Below, piece after piece: positions 1 through 7,599 of a DNA stretch of 17,419 nucleotides. A program made the translations under genes and the position numbers. Within the stretch, counting starts at the first letter, position 1. The number at the start of each line of letters is the position of its first letter. The stretch comes from Bacteroidales bacterium (GTDB taxonomy: Bacteria > Bacteroidota > Bacteroidia > Bacteroidales > UBA7960): contig SKTQ01000171.1 in the NCBI GenBank assembly GCA_007122505.1, positions 1-17,419 of the forward strand. The letters are read 5' to 3'. The notes below the pieces were generated by a model, which saw only the letters and a program-made list of their open reading frames with translations, made no database searches and was not told where the DNA came from.

Positions 1-309
1 AGACGAAATACGGTGGTTGAAGCCATGGGTAAAATGGAAGGCGTGATATGCCCCACCCCGAAAGGTGCTTTTTACGTAACCCCGAGCCTGCCCATCGACG
101 ACTCTGATAGATTTTGCCAGTGGCTGTTAGAAGAATTCAGCTACGAAAACCAAACCGTGATGCTGGCTCCCGCTACAGGGTTTTATGCAACGCCCGGTGC
201 CGGCAAAAAGGAAGTAAGGATATCTTACGTACTAAACGTGGAAAACCTGAAAAAAGCAATGAAGTGTATCGAGGAGGCTTTGCTGGTTTACCCGGGAAGG
301 ACGGTATAG
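1..309 (+). CDS. Class I/II pyridoxal-phosphate aminotransferase, C-terminal fragment (aspartate aminotransferase-like)
   Basis: The reading frame is open from the left edge to a TAG stop, so only about the last 102 residues of a protein usually near 400 are present. It resembles the C-terminal small domain of fold-type I aminotransferases. It begins with an RRN..VEAM helix, continues with the PKGAFYV strand typical of aspartate aminotransferase-like enzymes, and contains VRISYV, whose Arg normally binds the substrate alpha-carboxylate. Such enzymes move amino groups between amino acids and 2-oxo acids in the cytoplasm. The PLP-binding lysine lies upstream of the window, so the exact substrate cannot be read here. 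A GTG at position 13 could be mistaken for a start, but the homologous sequence continues upstream of it. The gene ends 60 bp from the uvrA stop on the opposite strand, with no convincing terminator between them. Confidence 0.85.
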   Translation, partial: RRNTVVEAMGKMEGVICPTPKGAFYVTPSLPIDDSDRFCQWLLEEFSYENQTVMLAPATGFYATPGAGKKEVRISYVLNVENLKKAMKCIEEALLVYPGRTV

Positions 310-369
310 CAACCGGAAAAGGAATAAAAGAAGCCGCTCTCACAATTTTTATGGTTTGCGGTGATGCTG

Positions 370-3192
370 TTACAGTTTATCGGCAAGGAACTTTCCCGTA
401 TGTGATTCAGGACAATTGACAAGGCCTTCGGGTGTGCCTTCATACACAAGCTTACCGCCGGCTTCTCCTCCTTCGGGACCCAAATCAATCACCCAGTCGG
501 CACACTTGATCACCTCCGGGTTGTGCTCGATCACCAGTATGGTATGTCCGTTTTCGATTAGCGCATTGAAAGAGATCAACAGTTTGTCAATGTCATGGAA
601 ATGCAAGCCAGTGGTAGGTTCATCAAAGATAAACATTGTTTTATCTGGTGTGATTCCCCTGGTGAGGAAGGAAGCAAGCTTTACACGTTGCGCCTCACCA
701 CCGCTGAGGGTGCTGGAGGGTTGTCCAAGTCTGATGTATCCAAGTCCTACGTCCTGCAAAGGTTGCAAACGAACGGCAATGCGACGGCAGATGGCACCGC
801 ATTCTTTCGAAGCCGAAAAAAATGAGATGGCATCATCAACGGTCATGTCAAGGATGTCTGCTATGGTTTTTCCCGCGAAACGAATATCCAGGATTTCTTC
901 CTTATATCTTGTGCCTTTGCAGCTTTCACACTGAAGCACAATATCTGCCATAAATTGCATCTCAATTTTCACGATACCTTCGCCTTCACATTCCGGGCAT
1001 CGTCCGCCTTCAACATTGAAAGAGAAAAACCCCGGCTTATACCCGCGTGCTTTGGCGAGTGTCTGGGAGGCATAGAGCTGACGCACCTCATCGTAGGCTT
1101 TCAGATAGGTGACAGGGTTTGACCGGGAAGACTTGCCAATGGGATTCTGATCGATGTATTCCACTTCGCGCAGGCTGTCCGTGTCACCATCCATCTCGTC
1201 AAACTCGCCGGTGCGTTCGCCATAACCCCCATAGATCTTTTTGAGAGCGGGATACAGGATATTCCTTACCAGGGTACTCTTGCCCGAACCGCTTACACCG
1301 GAAATAACGGTAAAAACATGCAGCGGGATGTCTATGTCAAAACCTTTCAGGTTATGATGTCTGACACCGCTGAGCCGGATAAACTCCTTCCATTTGCGCC
1401 TGCGGGCCGGCAAAGGAATGCTTTTTTGATGGTTTAGATAAGCGGCGGTGAGGCTTTTTTCTTCCTTTAGCAGTCCTTCCAGTGAACCCTGGAATACAAC
1501 TTCTCCGCCATGGGAGCCTGCCAGCGGACCAAGATCAATAACCTGATCGGCAGCGCGTATCATATCTTCATCATGTTCTACAACAATCACCGTGTTGCCC
1601 AGGTCGCGAAGTTTTTTTAACACGCCTATCAGTCGGTGTGTATCGCGCTGATGCAGGCCAATACTGGGCTCATCCAGGATATACATGGAACCAACCAGGC
1701 TGCTTCCGAGTGAGGTCGCCAGGTTAATACGCTGCGACTCTCCACCCGATAAGGTATTGGACAGGCGATTCAAAGTCAGATATCCCAAACCGACATCGTT
1801 GAGATATTCAAGGCGGTTATTGATCTCGACCAGCAAACGCCGGGCAACAGCCTGTTCCTCTCTTGTCAGGTCAATCTTTTGAAAAAAAGCATACAGCTTA
1901 TCCAACGGCATCAATACCAGATCGGTGACAGACTTGCCGGCTACTTTCACATAATTGGCATCTTTTCGCAGGCGTGTACCTTTGCAATCATCACAAACCC
2001 TTTTCCCACGATACCTGGACAACATCACCCGGTATTGGATCTTATAGGTGTTCTCCTCCACCATACGGAAAAAATCGTTCAAGCCTTTAAAATAGCGGTT
2101 ACCTGTCCACAGCAGGTCTTTTTCTTTTTGGGAAAGGTCCTTATAGGGCCTGTGTATGGGAAAGTCAAAACGGTATGCGTTGGCTACCAGCTGGTCTTTC
2201 CACCACTGCATTTTTTCTCCACGCCAGCATGCAACAGCTTCTTCATAAATGGACAGCCGCTTATTGGGCACAACCAAATCAGGATCAATGCCAATAACAC
2301 TTCCAAAACCTTCACATTTCCGGCATGCACCATAAGGATTGTTGAAGGTAAACAGGTTAACGGATGGTTCCTCAAATGTGATATCGTCGCGTTCAAAACG
2401 ATTGGAAAAAGCTATTCTGTTAAGCTGATCGTTTGCGCCAATTTCCAGGATGCACTCTCCATTGCCCTCATAAAACGCTGTTTGAACCGAATCGGCAATG
2501 CGCGCACGCAAATCAGTATCGCCGGGGTCAATGAGGATGCGGTCGATCACCACCGCCATCTCCCCGATTTTCTCCGGCAAATCTTTCACCTTCATCAGCT
2601 CTTCTATCCGTTTTATATCTCCGTCGATCATTAAACGGGTAAAACCCTGCTGTAACAATATGGTGAGCTGCTGCTTCAAGGTTCTGTCATCCTTTCGGGG
2701 TGGTTCGGCCAAAATCATTACCATGGTTTCGGCCGGTAAGGACAAGCAGTAATCCACAACATCGGTCACCTGGTCTCTTTTGACAATTTCTCCGGAAACG
2801 GGAGAATAGGTTTTTCCGATACGGGCAAAAAGCAGTTTCAGGTATTCATAAACCTCTGTGGATGTTCCAACGGTGGAGCGCGGGTTTCGTGTATTCACCC
2901 GCTGTTCTATCGCAATGGCAGGAGAAATACCACGAATGTAGTCAGCTTCCGGTTTGTTCATCCGGCCGAGGAATTGGCGGGCATAGGCACTCAGGCTTTC
3001 CACATAGCGCCTTTGGCCCTCCGAGTATAAGGTATCAAAAGCAAGTGAGGATTTTCCCGAACCGGACAATCCGGTCAACACCACAAGGGAATTACGCCTT
3101 ATGGCAACATCAACCCCTTTGAGGTTGTGCACCCTGGCCCCTTTTATCAAAATATATTGCCCGGGATCAAGCTGATCAATATTAACTGCCAT
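370..3192 (-). CDS. uvrA: UvrABC excinuclease subunit A
   Basis: UvrA is the ATP-dependent DNA damage sensor of nucleotide excision repair; it loads UvrB onto lesions. The 940-residue product has the family length and its duplicated ABC ATPase layout. The first Walker A (GLSGSGKSS) is near residues 41-49, with CxxC zinc pairs near 288 and 399. The first signature LSGGESQR is near 480, followed by a DEPSIGLH Walker B. The second Walker A (GVSGSGKST) is near 630, with CPEC and CESC zinc pairs near 731 and 755. The second signature LSGGEAQR is near 828, followed by DEPTTGLH. I start at the ATG at 3192; a TTG at 3201 in frame would add three residues but is less likely. A promoter-like -7 box lies about 27 bp upstream. 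The gene is monocistronic and divergent from the acyl-CoA synthetase. Confidence 0.97.
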   Translation of the reverse strand: MAVNIDQLDPGQYILIKGARVHNLKGVDVAIRRNSLVVLTGLSGSGKSSLAFDTLYSEGQRRYVESLSAYARQFLGRMNKPEADYIRGISPAIAIEQRVNTRNPRSTVGTSTEVYEYLKLLFARIGKTYSPVSGEIVKRDQVTDVVDYCLSLPAETMVMILAEPPRKDDRTLKQQLTILLQQGFTRLMIDGDIKRIEELMKVKDLPEKIGEMAVVIDRILIDPGDTDLRARIADSVQTAFYEGNGECILEIGANDQLNRIAFSNRFERDDITFEEPSVNLFTFNNPYGACRKCEGFGSVIGIDPDLVVPNKRLSIYEEAVACWRGEKMQWWKDQLVANAYRFDFPIHRPYKDLSQKEKDLLWTGNRYFKGLNDFFRMVEENTYKIQYRVMLSRYRGKRVCDDCKGTRLRKDANYVKVAGKSVTDLVLMPLDKLYAFFQKIDLTREEQAVARRLLVEINNRLEYLNDVGLGYLTLNRLSNTLSGGESQRINLATSLGSSLVGSMYILDEPSIGLHQRDTHRLIGVLKKLRDLGNTVIVVEHDEDMIRAADQVIDLGPLAGSHGGEVVFQGSLEGLLKEEKSLTAAYLNHQKSIPLPARRRKWKEFIRLSGVRHHNLKGFDIDIPLHVFTVISGVSGSGKSTLVRNILYPALKKIYGGYGERTGEFDEMDGDTDSLREVEYIDQNPIGKSSRSNPVTYLKAYDEVRQLYASQTLAKARGYKPGFFSFNVEGGRCPECEGEGIVKIEMQFMADIVLQCESCKGTRYKEEILDIRFAGKTIADILDMTVDDAISFFSASKECGAICRRIAVRLQPLQDVGLGYIRLGQPSSTLSGGEAQRVKLASFLTRGITPDKTMFIFDEPTTGLHFHDIDKLLISFNALIENGHTILVIEHNPEVIKCADWVIDLGPEGGEAGGKLVYEGTPEGLVNCPESHTGKFLADKL

Positions 3193-3218
3193 ATTATCCA
3201 ATGTGCCTAATTTTCAGG

Positions 3219-3226
3219 CAAAGTTA
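3219..3226 (-). promoter_or_regulatory. Putative uvrA promoter, -7 box
   Basis: Read on the minus strand this is TAACTTTG, an exact match to the Bacteroidetes -7 consensus TAnnTTTG. It would start transcription about 20 nt before the uvrA ATG. No TTTG is found at the usual -33 distance. An inverted repeat (TGCCT, 7-nt gap, AGGCA; 3204-3220) overlaps the downstream edge of the box. Confidence 0.45.
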
Positions 3227-3420
3227 AAATTTATTCAGCGTTTGGATTTCCATTTGCTGTGATAGTTCATAAATAAGCCATTCTCTTGGAAATCTCTATC
3301 AGGAAAAAGACCAAAAATTGCTGGTTCACCAAAACAAATAAATGTGAGGCAAGTATATAAATTTTGTATATTGGCCGCTTTCATCAGGCAAACTTCAATT
3401 ACTAAAAAAGGAATCCGGAA

Positions 3421-5082
3421 ATGTTGCAGGAGAATCTTTCAAACTTTATTCTGAAAGCGATCAGAAACAATTGGAAAACCAAGGCTTTGGCAGATTATAA
3501 TGGTAAAAGCTACACGTATGGTGATGTGGCGGGATACATTATTCACTTACATACCCGCTTTGAGATGTATGGTATTCAACCGGGGGATAAAATTGCCTTA
3601 CTGGGAAAAAATTCAGCGCACTGGGCTATCACATATCTTGCTGTAATTACCTATGGCGCAGTAGTTGTACCCATCCTGCCCGACTTCAAACCGGGAGATG
3701 TACACCATATTGTAAATCATTCTGAATCCAGATTGTTGCTTGCAGCCGACGCTTTGTTTGAAAATCTTGAACCGGAAAAGATGGAAAAAATAAAAGGCAG
3801 CGTCTCATTGAACGATTTTTCCATCCTTGCCGATGGTGTCGCAGGTTCTTTGTCAGACAAAGCGGAAGCAGTGGAAGACCTTTACCAGGAAAAATATCCC
3901 TTTGGTACCCAGTCCGACAATTTTTTCCTTAAGCCGGTACTCAATGAACATCTGGCCATTATCAGCTATACTTCAGGTACAACAGGTTTTACCAAGGGGG
4001 TCATGCTACCTCATAATTCGCTGGTTGCCAATATTGTGTATGCCAACAAAAACATGCCCCTGGATCCCGGCGATTCCATCGTGTCGTTTTTACCACTGGC
4101 CCACGCTTACGGATGTGCATTTGAATTCCTTTGGCCTTTTACTTTGGGTTGCCACATTACTTTCCTGACAAAAACACCCTCCCCGCAGATTATTGTCAAA
4201 GCCTTCCGTGAAATCAAACCCCGGCTTGTCCTTGCAGTACCTCTCATCATCGAAAAAATCTATAAAAAACAAGTCATGCCGGTCATCAACAAGCCGGTGA
4301 TGCACGGCTTATTAAATACACCGCTTCTTAAAACATTCATCCAAAAAAGAATCAAACAAAAACTCGTGAACGTTTTTGGTGGTAATTTCCATGAAGTAGT
4401 GATCGGAGGGGCTCCCTTAAATGCGGAGGTTGAGCGTTTTTTGAAAAAAATCGGATTTCCTTACTCCATCGGATATGGTATGACCGAATGCGGTCCACTG
4501 ATCAGCTATGCAAATAGTGCTAAAACAAGGCTTGGTTCTTCAGGAAAAGTTGTTGACACACTGGAACTAAAAATCCAAAGTGATGACCCTCAAAACATTA
4601 CAGGAGAAATCCTTGTACGCGGCGAAAACCTGATGATGGGATATTATAAGAACAAAGAGGCCACAGAAAAAGCGATTGATAAGGATGGCTGGTTTCATAC
4701 TGGTGATCTGGGCCTGATTGACGGGGATGGATATCTGTATATAAAAGGACGCAGCAAAAGCATGATCCTGGGTCCTTCCGGGCAAAATATCTATCCGGAA
4801 GAACTGGAAGCCCGGTTGAATAATTTGCCATTTATCCAGGAATCGCTGGTTGTAGAAAAGAATGGAAAACTAGAAGCATTGATTTATCCCGATTATGAAG
4901 AAACTGATTTGAAAGGTCTGGATGAAGAAGCATTAAAGGAAATGCTAAATCTTTATAAAACAAACATAAACAATTCGTTTCCAGAGTATATGAGTCTTTC
5001 TTCCATCAAAATTGTTCCTGAAGAATTTGCCAAAACACCCAAGAAAAGCATCAAAAGATTTCTTTACACAATGAATCAATAA
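3421..5082 (+). CDS. Long-chain fatty acid--CoA ligase (AMP-binding, FadD-like)
   Basis: This 553-residue protein is an ANL-superfamily adenylate-forming enzyme. It probably activates fatty acids to acyl-CoA through an acyl-AMP intermediate at the inner face of the membrane. The P-loop motif YTSGTTGFTKG is at about residues 182-192. The GYGMTECGP motif is near 350 and the TGDLG motif, with the ribose-binding Asp, near 426. The hinge region GRSKSMIL is near 445. The C-terminal catalytic lysine sits in TPKKSIKR near 541. The spacing and YIKGRSK-type hinge fit long-chain acyl-CoA synthetases better than acetyl-CoA synthetase, but chain length cannot be read from sequence. The ATG is preceded by a modest AAAAGGA. 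The 228-bp gap upstream, shared with uvrA, has only weak -7 candidates for this gene (TATATTGG at 3367-3374). It appears monocistronic, since the next gene has its own promoter. Confidence 0.88.
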   Translation: MLQENLSNFILKAIRNNWKTKALADYNGKSYTYGDVAGYIIHLHTRFEMYGIQPGDKIALLGKNSAHWAITYLAVITYGAVVVPILPDFKPGDVHHIVNHSESRLLLAADALFENLEPEKMEKIKGSVSLNDFSILADGVAGSLSDKAEAVEDLYQEKYPFGTQSDNFFLKPVLNEHLAIISYTSGTTGFTKGVMLPHNSLVANIVYANKNMPLDPGDSIVSFLPLAHAYGCAFEFLWPFTLGCHITFLTKTPSPQIIVKAFREIKPRLVLAVPLIIEKIYKKQVMPVINKPVMHGLLNTPLLKTFIQKRIKQKLVNVFGGNFHEVVIGGAPLNAEVERFLKKIGFPYSIGYGMTECGPLISYANSAKTRLGSSGKVVDTLELKIQSDDPQNITGEILVRGENLMMGYYKNKEATEKAIDKDGWFHTGDLGLIDGDGYLYIKGRSKSMILGPSGQNIYPEELEARLNNLPFIQESLVVEKNGKLEALIYPDYEETDLKGLDEEALKEMLNLYKTNINNSFPEYMSLSSIKIVPEEFAKTPKKSIKRFLYTMNQ

Positions 5083-5103
5083 AAAAAGTTTTGAAAAAAA
5101 TTT

Positions 5104-5133
5104 TTTGGTTAGAAAAAAATATCCTTATATTTG
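5104..5133 (+). promoter_or_regulatory. Promoter of the ECF-type sigma gene
   Basis: TTTG at 5104-5107 is followed after 18 nt by TATATTTG at 5126-5133, matching the Bacteroidetes -33/-7 pattern. An A-tract/T-tract junction (seven A then six T, 5094-5106) abuts and overlaps the -33 box and may act as a bent or UP-like element. Transcription would start near 5140, leaving a leader of about 100 nt. Confidence 0.65.
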
Positions 5134-5178
5134 TGATCAAATTAAGGCAATTGCGATTGTCATTATACTAACCTAAAC

Positions 5179-5186
5179 GAAGGAGG
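5179..5186 (+). promoter_or_regulatory. Unassigned strong Shine-Dalgarno sequence in the sigma leader
   Basis: GAAGGAGG is a near-perfect complement of the 16S rRNA tail but has no ATG, GTG or TTG at a normal distance. The only candidate at the right spacing is ATT at 5191, which opens a three-codon frame (ATT ATC GAT TAG). It lies 39 nt before the true SD of the sigma gene. Its role is unknown; it could be a ribosome standby or leader-peptide site, or a chance match. Confidence 0.35.
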
Positions 5187-5224
5187 ACGGATTATCGATT
5201 AGACGCTTACGCTGGTTTTAACAT

Positions 5225-5232
5225 AAAGGAGG
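5225..5232 (+). promoter_or_regulatory. Strong ribosome binding site of the sigma gene
   Basis: AAAGGAGG lies 8 nt before the ATG at 5241 and fixes that start. Such a full SD is unusual here: most other genes in the window have none, as expected for Bacteroidota, whose ribosomes largely hide the anti-SD. Confidence 0.7.
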
Positions 5233-5240
5233 CCATTAAT

Positions 5241-5828
5241 ATGAATGACCGCACAGCGATTAGCGATCAGGAGTTGATTCGTCAATTTATCTCCGGAGAT
5301 CATCAGGCATTGGAATATTTGATCAACCGCCATCAGCGCAAGTTGTTCTCATATATTATGCTGATAGTGAAAGACAAACATCTTGCCGAAGACGTTTTTC
5401 AGGACACCTTCATCAAGATCATCAACACCCTTCGGGCGGGAGCCTACAATGAAGAAGGCAAATTCTTGCCCTGGGCAATGCGCATTGCCCATAACCTGAT
5501 CATCGATTACTTCAGGAAATCCAAAAGGATGCCCTTTAAGGAAAACAGTGAAGAATACGATCTGTTTGAAACCCTGAAGGTTTATGAAGATACCATTGAA
5601 GACAAAATGATTATTGGGCAGATTCACGCAGACGTAAAAAAGCTGATTGAATACCTTCCGGAAGAACAAAAGGAAGTCTTGAAAATGCGTCATTATAAAG
5701 AAATGAGCTTTAAAGAAATAGCTCATGAAACGGATGTTAGCATAAATACCGCCCTGGGGCGTATGAGATACGCGCTGATCAATTTGCGTAAACTTATAAA
5801 TGAAAACAACATTATCCTGACACGGTAA
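5241..5828 (+). CDS. RNA polymerase sigma-70 factor, ECF type
   Basis: The 195-residue protein has only sigma regions 2 and 4, the ECF architecture. Region 2 covers about residues 9-95, with the core-binding LAEDVFQDTFIKI segment and the -10-recognition segment around PWAMRIAHNLIIDYFRK. Region 4 covers about 138-190, with the helix-turn-helix MSFKEIAHETDVSINTALGR. It would direct core polymerase to a subset of promoters. No anti-sigma gene lies beside it: the next gene, murB, is housekeeping and separated by a terminator. The factor therefore either acts without a cis-encoded anti-sigma or has a distant one. From memory, very similar sigmas (YNEEGKFLPW..RIAHNL) recur across Bacteroidia, suggesting a core role rather than a SusC/D-linked one. 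The ATG is set by AAAGGAGG 8 nt upstream. A long leader and a strong terminator make it a self-contained unit. Confidence 0.93.
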   Translation: MNDRTAISDQELIRQFISGDHQALEYLINRHQRKLFSYIMLIVKDKHLAEDVFQDTFIKIINTLRAGAYNEEGKFLPWAMRIAHNLIIDYFRKSKRMPFKENSEEYDLFETLKVYEDTIEDKMIIGQIHADVKKLIEYLPEEQKEVLKMRHYKEMSFKEIAHETDVSINTALGRMRYALINLRKLINENNIILTR

Positions 5829-5872
5829 AACACTTTTTTTCATAGCCTTGTTCCTGTTTAATCAAACCATTT

Positions 5873-5902
5873 ATAACCGGCTTCGCCGGTTATTTTTATT
5901 TT
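5873..5902 (+). terminator. Rho-independent terminator after the sigma gene
   Basis: A perfect 9-bp stem (ATAACCGGC / GCCGGTTAT, 5873-5893) closes on a TTC or CTTCG loop and runs into a T-rich tail (5893-5902). It lies 45 bp past the sigma stop and separates it from murB. Confidence 0.87.
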
Positions 5903-5931
5903 ACCAAACCACATATTTTGCATTACCTTTG
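5900..5931 (+). promoter_or_regulatory. Putative murB promoter
   Basis: TACCTTTG at 5924-5931 matches the TAnnTTTG -7 consensus exactly. TTTA at 5900-5903, 20 nt upstream, is a one-mismatch -33 box that overlaps the T tail of the preceding terminator. Transcription would start near 5938, about 24 nt before the murB ATG. Confidence 0.55.
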
Positions 5932-5961
5932 CTCTTGTTTTGAACAGGCCATTGTTTTTTC

Positions 5962-6975
5962 ATGCAAATTTTTGAAAATCATTTTCTGAAAGATTTGAAC
6001 ACCTTTGGTATATCCGTTTATGCCAGGGAATATACCCGCCTGTCATTTGAAAATGAGGCCCGGCAATTGCTTGATCATCCTGCATTCAAAATGGGCCGTC
6101 ATTTTGTGTTGGGAGGCGGCAGCAATATTCTGTTTACTGATGATTACGACGGCCTGGTGGTTCATATAGATCTAAAAGGCAAGGATGTGGTCAGAGAAAC
6201 AGGGGAAAAGGTATTCCTGAAAGTGCAGGCAGGGGAAAACTGGGACGATCTGGTAGATTATTGCGTGGGCAAAGGCTGGGGCGGATTGGAAAATTTATCA
6301 CTGATTCCCGGCCAGGCAGGCAGCAGCCCCATTCAAAACATCGGTGCATATGGCGTTGAACTTAAAGAGCATTTTCACAGCCTGGAGGCCATTCACAAAA
6401 AGAATAAAACATTCGTAACATTCTCCAAAGAAGCCTGCAGCTTTGGATACAGAGACAGTTTCTTTAAAAACAGTGGGCATGATGAATATATCATTTTGTC
6501 AGTTACTTTTGTATTGGACAAAGAGCCCAAAATCAGGAAGCACTATGGTGCACTGGCAGCTGAACTGATTGATCACGGTATTGACAAGCCGGATATTGCT
6601 GATGTGAGGGATGCTGTTTGCCGTATCAGGAGGCGAAAACTTCCAGACCCTCTGGTGCTTGGAAACGCCGGCAGCTTTTTTAAGAATCCTGTGGTGCCCT
6701 ATACCACTTACAGTCGGTTAAAAAAAGAACACCCGGATTTGGTGGCCTATCCTGATGAAGCGGGCTTCAAACTTGCCGCCGGATGGCTCATTGACCGAGC
6801 CGGATGGAAGGGTTTCCGTGAAGGTGATGCAGGTGTCCACGAACATCAGGCCCTTGTGCTTGTAAACCACGGTGATGCATCCGGAAAGGATTTGCTGAAA
6901 CTGGCATCAGCCATTCAGCAAGACGTGATAGAAAAATATGACGTTAAACTGCAAGCAGAAGTCAACATAATTTAA
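5962..6975 (+). CDS. murB: UDP-N-acetylmuramate dehydrogenase (UDP-N-acetylenolpyruvoylglucosamine reductase)
   Basis: MurB is the cytoplasmic FAD enzyme that uses NADPH to reduce enolpyruvyl-UDP-GlcNAc to UDP-MurNAc, the second committed step of peptidoglycan synthesis. The 337-residue protein has the FAD-binding GGGSNIL (51-57) and the LENLSLIPG..G..PIQNIGAYGVE block (about 109-133). It has GYRDSFFK with the conserved Arg164, and GNAGSFFKNP with the proton-donor Ser238. A C-terminal Glu (E333) corresponds to the catalytic Glu near the end of E. coli MurB. The Tyr-containing YRDS loop and overall length mark it as a type I (E. coli-like) MurB. It starts at the first ATG, with no SD, and probably heads an operon with the membrane protein 12 bp downstream. 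Confidence 0.96.
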   Translation: MQIFENHFLKDLNTFGISVYAREYTRLSFENEARQLLDHPAFKMGRHFVLGGGSNILFTDDYDGLVVHIDLKGKDVVRETGEKVFLKVQAGENWDDLVDYCVGKGWGGLENLSLIPGQAGSSPIQNIGAYGVELKEHFHSLEAIHKKNKTFVTFSKEACSFGYRDSFFKNSGHDEYIILSVTFVLDKEPKIRKHYGALAAELIDHGIDKPDIADVRDAVCRIRRRKLPDPLVLGNAGSFFKNPVVPYTTYSRLKKEHPDLVAYPDEAGFKLAAGWLIDRAGWKGFREGDAGVHEHQALVLVNHGDASGKDLLKLASAIQQDVIEKYDVKLQAEVNII

Positions 6976-6987
6976 TCATTGGTTGCA

Positions 6988-7593
6988 ATGGAACGTAAGG
7001 AATCAATTATCAATAAATTTGAAAAAGCCGGGCTGGTTACAGTAGTTGTAATCTGGTTATTGCGCGCAGTATTCGGGCCGGACTTTAATTTTGCCCTGCT
7101 GGTAACAACAACAGTACTGTCCGTATATTATTTGTGGTTTGGCTTTTTTATTTTCAACAAATTGCGTCCATGGGATCTGATCCACCGGCATATCAGGCAG
7201 TCCATAAACAGGTTCGCTGTTGTTACCGGAATACTTATGGGTGTGATCATCTCTCAAACTTTGATTGCCATTATTTTTGGATTCTATCTTTTTCCCGGCA
7301 CACAGACTGTTGTAACCATATCAGCCATCGTACTGCTTCTGTTTACCGGGTTTTTAGTGATTGTGCAGATTATTGACAAAAAGAGCAGGCCTCACTGCAA
7401 CCGATACTACCTTCGTGCCGGGTTATTGGGCATTTTTCTACTGTTGCTGTGGTTGGTGCCACTGGAAACAAGACTGGAGATCCTCTATAAAGACTATCCC
7501 GAATTCAGGGCGGCTTATATTGAATACGTAAACAACCCTGATTGTGAGCGAGCCATTCAAAAATTACGGGATGAAAGAAGCCGGTTTCGTTAA
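6988..7593 (+). CDS. Hypothetical membrane protein, five predicted helices
   Basis: I do not recognise this 201-residue family. Five hydrophobic segments are visible at about residues 13-29, 35-56, 76-102, 107-129 and 143-160. Basic loops follow helices 2 (NKLRPWDLIHRHIRQ) and 4 (DKKSRPH), and a charged C-terminal tail of about 40 residues ends in RDERSRFR. By the positive-inside rule those two loops and the N-terminus would be cytoplasmic. There is no signal peptide, enzymatic motif or Cys pair. I start at the ATG at 6988; a TTG at 6979 in frame would add three residues. It begins 12 bp after murB, so co-transcription is likely, but a link to peptidoglycan synthesis is only inferred from position. 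It ends 6 bp from the phosphohexomutase stop on the other strand. Confidence 0.75.
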   Translation: MERKESIINKFEKAGLVTVVVIWLLRAVFGPDFNFALLVTTTVLSVYYLWFGFFIFNKLRPWDLIHRHIRQSINRFAVVTGILMGVIISQTLIAIIFGFYLFPGTQTVVTISAIVLLLFTGFLVIVQIIDKKSRPHCNRYYLRAGLLGIFLLLLWLVPLETRLEILYKDYPEFRAAYIEYVNNPDCERAIQKLRDERSRFR

Positions 7594-7599
7594 ACCGCA

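Noticed and set aside
13..309. Complete 98-residue protein starting at GTG 13
   Set aside because: The frame and the aminotransferase likeness continue to the left edge, so this is a truncated larger gene.
310..369. Terminator between the aminotransferase and uvrA
   Set aside because: Only a 4-bp CCGC/GCGG pairing with a 20-nt loop is visible, which is too weak to call.
416..934. 172-codon plus-strand open frame inside uvrA
   Set aside because: It is the antisense shadow of the C-terminal UvrA ATPase; its composition (Ser/Pro-rich) is typical of such shadows.
1879..2634. 251-codon plus-strand open frame inside uvrA
   Set aside because: It is fully antisense to the conserved zinc and ATPase regions of uvrA and has no RBS, promoter or family likeness.
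3202..3420. Possible riboswitch or small RNA in the uvrA/acyl-CoA synthetase gap
   Set aside because: The gap is AT-rich with no long stems or known aptamer motifs; only promoter-like boxes and one short inverted repeat were found.
5349..5843. 164-codon minus-strand open frame over the sigma gene
   Set aside because: It is antisense to the conserved sigma regions 2 and 4 and has no start context or recognisable domain.
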